Below are positions 24,601 through 36,020 of a stretch of 64,000 nt of DNA, in pieces (within the stretch, counting starts at the first letter, position 1; each line of letters starts with the position of its first letter). A program made the translations under genes and the position numbers. Location: assembly GCA_019614645.1 (NCBI GenBank), contig JABWDB010000002.1, forward strand, positions 12,871,501-12,935,500, written 5' to 3'. The stretch comes from Stratiolaelaps scimitus (lineage: Eukaryota; Arthropoda; Arachnida; Mesostigmata; Laelapidae). Under the pieces are notes generated by a model. It did no database searches. It worked only from the letters and a program-made list of their open reading frames with translations, and was not told where the DNA came from.

Positions 24601-25940
24601 GTTTCTCACCGACGCACGCGTGGAAGAGCCTCGACCCGGCCGGCAGTGATGGTGACCGAAATTCGGAAGGACACAAGAGCCTGTCGGACTGCGAGCTCAA
24701 CTTCTCCTCGTCTTCATCGTCCGACGAAGACCGCAAGGAGGAGACCCCGCTAAAGGCGCACCTCTCAGTCGACTCAGGCATCACCAGCGGCTACAGTAAT
24801 CCACATCCGCAGTGGACGCCAAAAGAAGATCTGATTGACACCGACACGGAGAGTACAGGCGGAACCGAACCGGCCGACATCTCCGGATGTATATTCTCGC
24901 TGCCAAATCAAGCACGTTTCACATTACCGAGCATGTTTCTCTCGCAGAACGCCACCGGTGGCGTCGACTCAAACTGGTCCTTCAAGAGCGGGCCCAATTC
25001 ACTGCAGCAGAAAAGCCAATCGTTTGTCTACCTTCCACCGCCCAAGAACGGCGACACCACTGTACACGTTCGACACACGGGCACGAACGGAAGCAGCGGA
25101 AGCAGTAGGCGTTTGCCAAGCACGGGCCGAGCCAGCAATCATCCCTCGCTGTCAATGGGTATGTGGACCTATTAAACAGTCAATTTCCGAAGGCCGACAG
25201 GAAGGGTATGTTACGTTGGGTCGACTACGCAAGTACAGTGTGTCTGCGCGGACTGAGGGCACCTGCACCTTTAGCCGCTCGTAACCAACCGACTTAATAC
25301 GCAGGCTTCACTGAGAGAGAAAGAGCGAGCGAGGGGTAAAGAGAGAGGGAGAGAGAGAGAGGGAGAGAGACACAAACTTAAACAGAGAGGTGGTGGAATA
25401 GAGGGAGAACAATTAAGAGACAGATGTGACTCCTGACACATCGCGACAGGTGGATCGCGCGAGGTAACAATCACTGGACAGTCCCCGTTGACTCTCACTG
25501 TACTTGCTTTCGAGGCGGTCCGGAAGGGAGCACGAACGCATCCGTGCCGCCCCAACTTCTTCGTTCTGAGCTCATGTTGCTTCATGTTCAACCCGCTTGT
25601 TGCAGGTGGATCAGCGGCTGTCGGTGCGGGCATGTTGTCATTCAACGTCGAGATTACGCCACCTGCCAGTGACCAGGCAGTACAGCGAGCCGCAGATGAC
25701 CAGATGCTCGAAGCTGAACGTCTCCGCGAGAAGGAACACAAATGGATGCAGAAGGTTGAGGAGGAGTTTCGCAAGCGGCGCGAACGCGATCGACAGAAGC
25801 TGCAGGAGCAGATGGAACAAATGCACAAAATGGAGCACATGGAGCTCGTGAGCTCACTCTCGTATGCTGGTCTCGGTTTGGGAGTGACGTCTGTACGGCC
25901 TGACCCGGAGGGTGGCTGCGATCAGTTGCAGGTCCGGTAA
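21602..25940 (+). CDS. Three-exon gene: 1048-residue myristoylation-motif, poly-Pro, coiled-coil protein
   Basis: Exons are 21602-21855, 22601-25158 and 25606-25940. The junctions AAG/GTGAG, TTTATTTCAG, G/GTATGT and TTGTTGCAG all keep frame (254+2558+335 = 3147 nt). I do not recognise the family. The N terminus begins MGNSNS, a good N-myristoylation context, so inner-membrane anchoring is likely. Next come basic Ser-rich sequence (KIKLRKNKGKAPEPP), an Asn run near residue 530, a proline run (PTPPRPPPPPPP) near 600 that could bind SH3, EVH1 or profilin, and Ser/Asp/Glu patches. The last exon encodes a charged coiled coil (about 960-1005; EAERLREKEHKWMQKVEEEF). This layout resembles a membrane-tethered cytoskeletal scaffold, but that role is inference. 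If intron 2 is retained, translation stops at 25175, giving a form without the coiled coil. Two AATAAA signals follow. Confidence 0.85.
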
Positions 25941-26119
25941 ACAGAGAGATATATATATATATAAATATATATACACATTTATGGGGAGAATGTGAGAGAG
26001 AGAAAGCGAGAAGTTGAGGCGGGAACGGATGTTGAGTTGGTCTGGGTCCTGGGGTCCTGTTTATTGATGCCATGCAGTTGCTCGTTGTAAAGTTATGTGA
26101 TAAATAATCAAGTAATATA

Positions 26120-26141
26120 AATAAAAAAACGCTTAAATAAA
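26120..26141 (+). terminator. Poly(A) signals of the 1048-residue protein gene
   Basis: AATAAA occurs at 26120-26125 and again at 26136-26141, about 180-200 bases after the stop codon at 25940. This is a normal 3' UTR and supports the third exon as the last one. Confidence 0.7.
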
Positions 26142-26171
26142 TGTGTCTAATCCTATGTCGTAGACTGTGTA

Positions 26172-26177
26172 TTTATT
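26172..26177 (-). terminator. Candidate poly(A) signal for the converging minus-strand gene
   Basis: TTTATT reads AATAAA on the minus strand, about 585 bases after that gene's stop at 26761. It lies only some 30 bases from the plus-strand signals, so the two 3' ends nearly meet or overlap. Confidence 0.4.
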
Positions 26178-26760
26178 TGAATACATTTGATAAACAACAC
26201 TTTTTCCCCCTAGTTCGAACGATATAGTGATTCCATTCGTGTACCATATATTGATTGATCCTTGAAGCTGAAGGGCGTCGGCGGTCAACACCGACATCGT
26301 GGATTGGCTCTCTGAGCGAGATTGCGCATCTCTGCGACACACTCGCAGCAGCAGATGCCTGGAAAAGATGAGAGAAAGAGTCACCCGATTATAATAATAT
26401 ACATCAATTGGAATTCGTCTGTCTAATAAGGCTAATAGTTATTGAATCTACGATCTGCAATTCGACTGTATTTTCACGTTTAGCGCGCTCACGGAGCAAA
26501 GCTCTGGGAGTAGATATTTTCAATGTTTCAAAGCCACGGGCGGATGGCTGAAGTAACCCGATGCGACATATACATACACGCATCGTGTGAAATGAAGATT
26601 TTATAGGTAAATTTCAATGGGAACACGTCCTCCTAACAATTTTCTGCTGTTATGATATGTGGTGAGCTAAGATCTCCAATTTTTCACTATTTCGAGTGAA
26701 CAAGGCTCGTTCATAGCGCTCTTTACGTTACATTTTTTAAAATTAACATCTAAAAGTCAG

Positions 26761-29700
26761 TCATACTTTGAGGAAAATTGTACCCTCAGGGTTTGTCTCG
26801 ACGGCTTCGCAACATTTTGTCGTACTTCCGCCTTCGGAACTGCTTGGACCTAAATCTGTAATCGTCGATCTAACATTACCTCCATCCGAGGTGGTTGATC
26901 CACCATCGCCTCCATCCGAGGTAGTGGATCCACCATCGCCTCCATCCGAGGTAGTGGATCCACCATCGCCTCCATCCGAGGTAGTGGATCCGCCATCGCC
27001 TCCATCCGAGGTAGTCGATCCACCATCGCCTCCATCCGAGGTTGTTGATCCACCATCGCCTCCATCCGAGGTAGTTGATACGCCATTGCCTCCATCCGAG
27101 GTAGTTGATCCGCCATTGCCTCCATCCGAGGTAGTTGATCCACCATCGCCTCCATCCGAGGTAGTTGATCCGCCATTGCCTCCATCCGAGGTAGTTGATC
27201 CACCATCGCCTCCATCCGAGGTAGTTGATCCGCCATTGCCTCCATCCGAGGTAGTTGATCCACCATCGCCTCCATCCGAGGTAGTTGATCCACCATCGCC
27301 TCCATCCGAGGTAGTTGATCCGCCATTGCCTCCATCCGAGGTAGTTGATCCACCATCGCCTCCATCCGAGGTAGTTGATCCGCCATTGCCTCCATCCGAG
27401 GTAGTTGATCCGCCATCGCCTCCATCTGAGGTAGTTGATCCGCCATCGCCTCCATCCGAGGTAGTTGATCCACCATCGCCTCCATCGGTAGTTGTGGGTG
27501 TTATAACTGCGCCCCCACATATTTTGTCAGCCTCGTCAAGATCGATGATGGTTACGCGTACATGTCTGTGACTCGAACGGGAGTGTCGATACGGCCTCCG
27601 CTCGGCTACTTTTTCAATCGATCTCACTGCCAGACATGTCTGAAACAAGTCATAGTGGAATAAATGCAAGCAGATCCGTCATAATGGAGTAAAATCACGA
27701 CGAGTAGTGTCACGATCATAATGAAGGCAATTTTTAATCTAGGAAGATATGTTTTGCTAGGACAGGGCTACCGCGTAACCGGGGGTGGTTGCACAGTGGT
27801 TGACATACGAAGGTGCTAGAGTGTCAACCACCGTGCCGTCCCAAACAAGGTGCTGGCCACGGTGAACGGTGTAAATGTTGTCATTATTAGATTTCGACGC
27901 CAACATCTCCTGTAATGGCGAGACGCCTTTGGTACATTTTCAACGGATTGTAACAACACAAGAGGCGAGTCAAGTAATGAAATGGTTTTGAGGCGAATAG
28001 CTAGAAGAGAGTCAATGAATAATTATCACGACTAACCTGACTAAAACCGTACAATCAACCATGAACAAAGGCAAGAATAATAATCGAATTGTTAACAACA
28101 GCAGAATCGCGTTAGAAAACAGCCAATGGTAGAGGACACAGTTTCCGCGTGCAGCATTGCATTGGTCATAAAGGTTTGGCATTAGGGACGATATTGGGAA
28201 CCGATCGCCGGTAATGTTTGAAGGCAAGCGGCACACGCACCTGATACAGGCGGAGCTCGCTGATGGAATTTACGCGTTGTCGGCTTGAAATGCGCGCCTC
28301 CTTACCATAACGTTTCTGAAAATAATTAATGTAGCTTAATTGCAATACGATCTAGCACTTCCGAAAGTCAACTTAATTGGAGTGGATAACTCAAGCATCC
28401 CGCGCGCCGACGGCAGGCGTTTGTATTCGACATCGGTCGAATTTTATATTACGACGATATTTTACACTTGATTTTTCTACACTACTTGTGTCACCTTTAA
28501 TAAAAAAAAACAAATAGCAGAGATGCAATTATAGGATGCATATCTCTTTGTTTCTTCATTCAAGAGAAGTCCAGTGCTGTAGTTACATCCATAGTCTCAT
28601 ATTTATTCGTCTGTAGCACTTTGGAGATATTTTATTATATAATACCTAAGTTCTTACCAGGATATTATCGAAGATGCATATGTTTCTATCGGGCTCTTCA
28701 CGAAGGCTAGCATAACCCTGGAAATACAACGCGTCATGCACCACATACGTTAACATGACGAGATTAACCAATTGTTATTGCCGATTGCACATATGTATGT
28801 CAAATAGAGCGACAACGAAAAGTATTCCGACGTCAAATAATTAGGATGAAATCAAATTCTGACTATTATCACGATTGACTATTTCGATTTCACCGCGGGC
28901 AACTGAACTGACCGCAGTAGACCGTTGGCTAAGTCAGATATTGAAAAATAGCTGAAAAATGGAATGGAATGACCATAAACGCTGGTACTTCATTGGCGGC
29001 TACAATTCTGTTAGTATAATGCTGATGAGACTATTGACTATATATATAACTCACGTTCACAACTTTTGTAATCCGGCGAATCTGCAAAAAGAGAGCGCTG
29101 TTGGTTACGCACATGTTCCACAAGGTGCATATAACATCATCGCCAGCCATCTATACCATAGCCAACGGACGATACCAAGTCACATAGTGTGCGAATCGAA
29201 AAAAAATCACACATCCGAAATGGCACGAAACGCTTAACGGCAAACATTGAATTCGCCGGTAAGCTCTCATTTCCAAAATCCAAGCACGGAGAATGCACAA
29301 TGGTTCGTACTCATCTGCTCACCGAGTGCACCGTATGCTTGTCCAAGTATCGGATACCCTTAATGCTGTGTTTGTAGCGTTGCCAGCACCGTCGGTGTCC
29401 ATGATGGTGGTGGTCCTCTTCCGAACTATCTGAAATACCACTGCTGCTGCTGCTGCTGCCTCCGTCTTCGCCGGAGCACCGCCTTCGGGCACGCTCTACT
29501 CGCCTGCTGTAGTCGTTGTTCCTTAGCATTGCTATGTGGTCATCTTCCTGTCGGGAATCTTCGCCCTCCTCGGTGTCTGGCTCGAGTGTCTCAGTGACTT
29601 CGTCCTGGATAACCTCCTCGGATGAACTACCACTGCTGCTGCTGTCGCTTGTGCGAGGAGCCTCGAAAGCCTGCCGGGTGTTCCGGTGTTGCCACGGTTG

Positions 29701-31350
29701 AATCGGGTGTCGTCGATGATCGTCGATCACATACTCAAGCTCAATGAAATTGTCGTATTCAACGGATGACGACGTGGGCTCTCGTCGGTGTTCGTTTGGG
29801 ATATTTTGCAAAATCGCCGCCGCTCGTTGTTGATGGCCGCCACTGTATGGATCCATATCCGGCCATTCCTCTGTTGAAGAAGTGCGTTCGGACGAATCTG
29901 CTACGAAGGCAGATGTGACGCTGGCCCGATGCTTCTTATCGCGTTTGTTGTCCTTATGCTTTCGTCGCCGGTGGATACCAGAACGAAGGCATCCCTATAT
30001 GACGAAGGTAAAGCTTAAAATTCGTTTGGTAACGCGATCAAAGTGATACCTAGCAATTTTTGAGCTTCGGACGTGGGGAAAAGCCGAGCGTTAGGGGGTC
30101 GTATGTCCCACACAAATCACTATTGGGTGGGAGGGGCATGTGCATCAAGCATTCTTAAAACTTCCCATAAAAAAGAAAGAACTACATTTAGAGTTCAGCG
30201 AATGGAATCGATTTTGGAGAAAGGGTAATTTCATTGAAAACAAAAACGCGCGAGAGGGAATGTGCCACGATTGACTTACATAGTAGCCGTCGAGTTCTGT
30301 CGATGCTGTTCTCCGCATAGGGGCTGACCATCCGCTGTCTTTCTTGAATCAGAATGATCAGTATATAATGCTACGTCAGCGCAAAAATGAGCTCACCACT
30401 AACAATTATCTCGGAGAACGCAATATCGGATACACGAACACAACAAAATCGATAAAATCTAAACTATAAAATGTCGAACACAATTGACTATCGTAATGTA
30501 ATAGAAAATGAAAATACACGTATCACTTGAGAAAATTGGTCATTTGTAAAAACTTAGGACAGCACCCGGTGGCCTGGTGGTACATCCGTGTACGCCTTGC
30601 AATCGGTGGAGGCACATAGGTGCACGGGTTTGATCTCCACCGTTGCACATTTGCATTTTAAGGGTTCTGTCACCGAAAGATATCCCGAAAGCGGTTTTGT
30701 CGATGTTAGATATCTTCGTTGACTGTCAACCCGCAAAATGTATTGGTTTAGGGGCAGCACAACCCTTCAATGTCAAGCAAAGATTTTGGGCTCAAAAGTG
30801 GCAATTCGTCGTACCAAACACATATAGCATAAGATCAAAAGCCTATGCGTCTTCCAAACATTTTCTTGTAGGTGGCCACAATGGTTTTACTTACTTACAA
30901 ACTGATTTGCCATCCTCTTAGGAACCAAACGTATTGTCTATAATAGAAGCAAGCCAGTTGTGCCTCCTTTATTTTTAGGATGCTACGCGTTCTAAGCTTA
31001 TCTGTGCAATTTCTGACATTCACTTGACAACATAAACATCTATTGCCCACCATCAGTTTCAGCGTTGTGCAACGATGAACTTTTTCCTCTCGGAGCGGCG
31101 AAATTCTCTCCTGGAACAGGTAATTACAATGGTCTTTAAGACAAAGGATCATAGCCAAGTGAGCTCGAACAAAATGGACACACACTATGAAAGAAACTCG
31201 TCAAATTTCAACTAAGTCAAGCTTGAAAATGAGAGAAAGCTGACTACACAACAGCACTTTAGGTCATGCAGGTTACCTTGACGTGTTTACTAATCCGAAG
31301 TCCATCGTGACGAATGTTTTTGATCGCATGCTTATAGTTGTCCCAGCACC
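26761..31350 (-). CDS. 3' part of an unrecognised multi-exon gene ending in a decapeptide repeat
   Basis: Seven exons in minus-strand order: 31350-31277, 30342-30280, 29994-29323, 29081-29055 (only 27 nt), 28717-28658, 28315-28241, 27639-26761. Every junction between them is phase 0 with consensus sites (e.g. CAAG/GTAACC, CTAT/GTAAGT, AAC/GTGAGT, CTG/GTAAGA, CAG/GTGCGT). They encode 615 residues; the 5' end is not found. Two copies of a motif occur: CWDNYKHAIKNIRH in the first exon and CWQRYKHSIKGIRY at the end of the third. The third exon also has basic (HRRRKHKDNKRDKKHR), acidic/Ser and His stretches. The last exon begins TCLAVRSIEKVAERRPYRHS, then runs into 20 units of GGDGGSTTSD type and ends with KCC and a short tail. 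No transmembrane segment is evident. Known function: none that I can name. If the donor at 29322 is not used, the protein stops at 29311. Confidence 0.72.
26881..27480. repeat. 30-bp minisatellite, 20 units, inside a coding exon
   Basis: Twenty units of 30 bp start at 26881 (TCCATCCGAG on the + strand), with a partial 21st unit after 27480. Two main variants differ at ACCATCGCC versus GCCATTGCC. On the coding minus strand this gives Asp (14 units) or Asn (6 units) in the second position of the decapeptide. One unit (27061-27090) changes a Gly to Val. Because the period is a multiple of three and lacks stops, long frames stay open on both strands here. The minus-strand frame is chosen because it follows a good acceptor and fits upstream exon phases. 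Confidence 0.95.
27767..27862. repeat. Dispersed hairpin repeat, copy 1
   Basis: About 95 bp that recur at 37133-37217 with roughly 90% identity. The core TGGTTGACA and TGTCAACCA are inverted around a GAAGGTGCTAGAG loop. Copy 1 has an extra segment of about 11 bases (near GCACAGTGGTT), which partly duplicates the left arm. It lies in an intron of the minus-strand gene. It is probably a small non-autonomous transposable element fragment; the family is not identified. Confidence 0.75.
30561..30650 (+). repeat. tRNA-derived SINE-like sequence
   Basis: An A-box-like TGGCCTGGTGG (30570-30580) and a B-box-like GGTTTGATCTCC (30627-30638) are spaced about 46 bases apart, as in RNA polymerase III type 2 promoters. 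The stems of a cloverleaf do not pair well, so a functional tRNA is unlikely. It sits in an intron of the minus-strand gene, in opposite orientation. Confidence 0.5.
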
Positions 31351-33323
31351 CTGTAGGAGAATAATCAGACCAAAGCAATCGGGGAAACAAAGTGAATTAT
31401 TGTTCACTCTCTTATAGTTTGACTGGTCGTCTTATCGACGTCGAGACACAAGGTTTGCAAAGAGATTCACTCAGGCCACCAAGCTGAGCCACTTTTATGG
31501 ACGCTCTTCAGTCGCGACTTGGAGTTCACTACTGGCCAGACGATAAGAAGTAAATTACTTGCCGGATCTTACTAATAGATGAACTACATACTCTTAAACC
31601 TGGCAATTGCAATGGTATTTTAGGAGTTATATTAGATAGGCTTAAATGCTTTTAAGTAATTAGTTATCTTTTGTAGATTTACTAGACCGATTCTCTAGAA
31701 CTAATTCCTAATTATTGTATGTTTCAATAAATAATTCACTGGCGCCAGGATTTATTAATAATTTCTCTAGGCGTATGGGGTTTGAATGAGCATCAATCAT
31801 ATTGTAAACTTTTTGATAATACCAGCATATTGTAATAAAGAAAACTACCAAAATACCGACTAGTTTGTCGTAAATCTCACATGGAATTTATAATAATAAT
31901 AATGGCCGTTCATGCCCAAAATGGGGGGTTGAACGCGGGGACAATATTGTACTTTATGTGCCCATGTATGTTATAATACAATTTTAAGTTCCTTGTATCA
32001 AAGGTAATCTATGCAATGAATTTCGGCGCGTCGTCACACTCACGATCCTTGTTAGCGGTCGACGGGTACACCAAGAACACACAGCTGATTGACGCAACAA
32101 TTGTCAGCCTCATCGCGAAACTTGGCCTGAAGCGATCTCTTTCATGCCAGTCCGAACTAGCGCAGCTTCTTCAAAATGCTGGACATCGACTGGATGTGAT
32201 TTTTATAGATGCTCACATGTGGGTTAACACATCCGTTCAAATGAATATGCCTATATTAGAAGTCATAGACGAATCTTGAAGTTTCCGAAACTGTTCGTCA
32301 TGCGGGCGGTTCGAAACGACAAATCCTATCGAATTTCTTAGTTGGACGGATGCTGCGCGCGCTTTCAACTCAACGAGCATCTCAGAATCTGCAGAATATC
32401 AAGTTTATGCATGGCTCATAATGCCGTAATGATCAAACAATTGTTATTGAACGTAATGTATTTCGTACATGAGTAGATCGTTCCTATATTTAATCACATC
32501 GTGTTGAATACGTGTCCCTTTGCTCTGTCGTTATATGATATGTGACAAATGTTGAATATTCTCTTGTATGCCGTCAACCTTTGAGTCAAGTATTTTATTT
32601 TACAAATATATTCGTAATGGGGATGTTCACCAATGGGGTGCAGTTGTCAGCAGGGTAACAACGGCATTCGTCGAGTCATTGCTATTTAATTCGCTGAGAT
32701 AACTCTGCGGTATGAGTATTTCATAATTCCATAATGTTAAGGGTCAGCCGTGAGAGAGAGAGAGAGAAATAAATAGCTTCAATCTTTGTGAGAAACAATA
32801 AATATGAGTCGAAAATCATCCACGCGCTGAGCAGTGGATTCACCGCGTGGTTCGGGCGACGTCCGGCAAGGATAATTAATGCCGTACGATGCCAAAATAG
32901 CCGACTGTCGTGCCGAATCTGGACTCGATCGCAAGAAACTCGAGTTTGCTTCCCTATGCCATCAAGCTATGCTGTATTTTCTCATATCCTTAACATAGCG
33001 CAAACAGTCAGTAGTCGTCTCTCTCTCTCTCTCTCTCGCGGATGACATGATCCTTGACTCAGTCCTGAAGTCACGCATCAAGCGTCGACGCAACCGCAGT
33101 AACGGCGCCTTCGTCCGATGACTGTTTTCCTCTACGTATTGTCGCGCCAGCGCACCCAGAGGGCGTTCCGACATTCGCCCAGGCGCGCAGACCTCAGCCG
33201 GATTGTGCTTAGTGTGTTACAACGACGTTCGCAAAGAAACTAGTGAATTACGGAGGAAATCATCTCATTTCGCAATCACGTTTGCCTCCATCGCAAGTGT
33301 CACTGAACAACGGAACTCGAAAA
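31351..33323. other. Interval between divergent genes; possible undetected 5' exons
   Basis: The minus-strand gene continues to the right of 31350: its first visible exon needs a preceding exon ending in phase 1. I could not identify that exon or a start codon here. A + frame at 32016-32279 (87 codons, ATG start) has unremarkable composition and no recognised domain. A (GA)n run (32754-32767) and a (CT)n run (33019-33038) flank the likely promoter and leader of the JmjC gene. Confidence 0.35.
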
Positions 33324-33789
33324 ATGTCGACCTGCGACAAGAAGCGACGTTCCCTATCGAACGCTTCAGTTCGTTCGACGTTGGCTAGTACCGTGATACC
33401 TTGGCTGCAAATGGCTCGCAGCCGAGTTGGCGATGAACGGGCGCTTTGGCCAGGTCTGCTGAATCGGTGCCCAAAGCCGGTCCGTCTATTTGCACATTCG
33501 GCTTTCCTTGCGACGCTGGCTGTTTTACTGATGCGTGCAGCAGGTGGAATCTCGCGATTCGTTCATGACGAGCGGTGTCTACTTCGTGTGCCCAGCTATT
33601 TGCAAAATGCCTTCGTGTCACCATACAACTGTACATTGTGCGAAGGACTCACGGAGGTACCCTGGATTCTAGCCAACGAAACCAATAAGTATCGCCACTG
33701 GTGAGCATTGAAATGATGATATAATCATTGATCGTATACAGAGATAATCGAATATGTCTCCGAATAGTGAAAATTAGAGCTTGCTTGGC

Positions 33790-33825
<36 letters not shown>

Positions 33826-35818
33826 CTATGAATATATATAAGGATGAATCCTTGCTAGCCCTTAGTTATCTTTGTCTGATTTTGTCGGACAAGTGTATGT
33901 TGAGATGATCCTTGAGGCGACGATATCTTAGGGACACCACCCTGTTGATTTATACATATCTGCGTTCCGTTGACAATAGCGTTCAGCATCCCGTTTGAAA
34001 GGCAATCGAACATATAGGACATACACCATTCCACTTGCTGGATTGTTCGATGTCGAACATGCTTTTAACAACAAATGCTGAAATGGTCAAACATAATTTA
34101 TTCATATCGATCATGTCGACCTAACGACAGAGGACAGAGGGCTTTCGACTCTAGTTTTTCACATCCAGAAAATTAATATTCTAGCTTTCTCTCTCTCTCT
34201 CTCTCTCGCTTTTTGCGCCAGGATCTCCAGAAAGGAAGTGCCGCTGGTGATTCGCGGCGCATACGAACGTGTGGCTTCATCTGCTCCCCTGACGTGGACA
34301 ATCCTACGGGACATGTATTTCCAGGGAGGGTCCAGAAGCCTCAACGAAGATGACGGGATCAACGAAAAACGAGCAGTGGCTACCTCCTTTACCACATGTC
34401 AATTCTTCCCTTATAACACCGAGTTCACTTCGTTGCGTGAGGCGCTCGCCATGACCGAGGAACGCATGGGCAGACATTTCTATATAGGATGGTACGCTTT
34501 GTTTATTCACATGAGCAATGGTAACGAACAAGCGCTGAAGTGACGTTGCGAGATGTCCCTCAAAGTCATACGCGAAACTATTTGTAAAACGTGCATGTTA
34601 CGTATTTTGAGGATAAATTTATAATGAGATTAGGTCTCTTTAATTAATCAGAGGCATGTATATGCTTACAATGATATAGGTGCTAGTTAAAGTTTCCGAG
34701 CTAAAGTTGAGTGCCAACATTATGATGCTGTCACTCGAAATGAGCTGGATGTATTCGCGCTAATTATACACTCCAATTGTCAAGGGCAGGAGCAACTGCG
34801 AGCCCGTAGTTAGCGAATTACTACGGCGCACCTACCGAGTTCCTGATCTTTTGCCAGCCGATTCGGAGCGGTCCGCTCTCGAGTGGTTCTTCGTTGGCAA
34901 CCGAGGCAAAGGCGCCCATCTGCACGTAAGCTCAATAGATATCCTAGAACAGAAGACACAGTTGCATTGTTCCTTGAAGGTTGCTTTTCTCTAGTTATCA
35001 TTTTTCCTGATCTTCATTCGCATTAACTGTATTTGTCCCCACAGAATGTTCTTCACAACGAGACTGCAGTTATCTAATATCGAGCCAATGCCATGAATGT
35101 TTGCTGCGTTTCTCGCCGACGACATAAATGTTTGTAAAAAATAATCCTCTAAGGGGTTCTTAAAGATAGTTTGCTGCCATTTAATTGTTCAGCTATTAGC
35201 TACCATTAGCCTAGCATATGAGGCGTTTGGCCCAAGCAACCCTCTTATGGCAAAGTATATTGTAGGATTACTTATTATTGCAAACAATCATCTGTGCTAT
35301 GCAGCTCGATCGTCTGGACAAACCATCCTGGCAGGCCCAGTTAGCTGGGTCGAAGCGCTGGACATTTCGCGCCTTACCGGAATGTTATCGGACCTGCCAA
35401 CAGATTTCTGCCGACTTGAACCCAGGAGACGTCAGTAAGTGTGTGGTTAATCTGGGAGGATATCTGTATATATATAATATAATATATATATATATATATA
35501 TATATTTAAATGGCCGTCGTAGACATCATATTCGAAATTGTCTTGCGTTAATCCGAACAAGCCATTGCTCGCAGCCCTGGGCCAACAGCCATTGGCTTAA
35601 GCAAGTCTCAAGGGCTCAAGTGGTGCCGCTAACTAGGCACCGCCCAATCAAAGTCACCGTAAAAGATTCACCCGAAAACGGCGCCATGTCGCCCTTTTAC
35701 ATCTAAACCATGCCTTATTGCCTTCATTTCAGTAATGCTTGATTCTAGTGTGTGGTATCACAGGACCGAGGTCATCAGCGAGGAGCTCAGCATCGCGCTA
35801 GGTTCGGAGTATGATTAG
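33324..35818 (+). CDS. Membrane-anchored JmjC/cupin-like 2-oxoglutarate oxygenase
   Basis: Five exons: 33324-33700, 34222-34491, 34790-34925, 35305-35434, 35733-35818. All junctions keep frame (999 nt, 332 residues). The protein starts MSTCDKKRRSL, has one hydrophobic segment (about 54-72, FAHSAFLATLAVLL) acting as a signal anchor, then a lumenal or extracellular domain with a CxxC (C103, C106). The cupin core carries the iron ligands H261-x-D263 (HLHLD, split across the exon 3/4 junction) and H314 (VWYHRT), with the family-typical QLAGSKRW and LNPGDVIMLD strands. JmjC/cupin_8 proteins hydroxylate or demethylate protein residues using Fe(II) and 2-oxoglutarate; the substrate here is unknown. 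The frame is open to 33243 without an ATG, so I used the ATG at 33324 (A at -3). AATAAA follows at 36015. Confidence 0.9.
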
Positions 35819-36014
35819 AATCCGAAGCGAGCTCAAGCTCAATCGATCTTCGACATCCTGTGCGGCCGACTCGGTGGCTAGATAGAAGATTGGCATCGCG
35901 AAGGATTTGGAAATTCGTCTGTTGGACTGAAGCACCTTAGAACATCCTGGCTGATCGGTGCATCAATACCTCACAATACGCGAATAGCCGAACACGATCG
36001 GTTGTCTCCCGTAA

Positions 36015-36020
36015 AATAAA
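36015..36020 (+). terminator. Poly(A) signal of the JmjC gene
   Basis: AATAAA lies about 200 bases downstream of the JmjC stop codon at 35818, the first canonical hexamer in that interval. Confidence 0.6.

Noticed and set aside
26768..27571. 267-codon Pro/Ser/Glu/Val repeat protein on the plus strand, plus two further minus-strand repeat frames
   Set aside because: The 30-bp repeat is stop-free in several frames. Only the frame giving the Gly/Ser/Thr/Asp decapeptide joins upstream exons in phase and has an ordinary non-repeat start and end.
30561..30650. Functional tRNA gene
   Set aside because: The A and B boxes are present, but acceptor and T stems do not pair, so it is called SINE-like.
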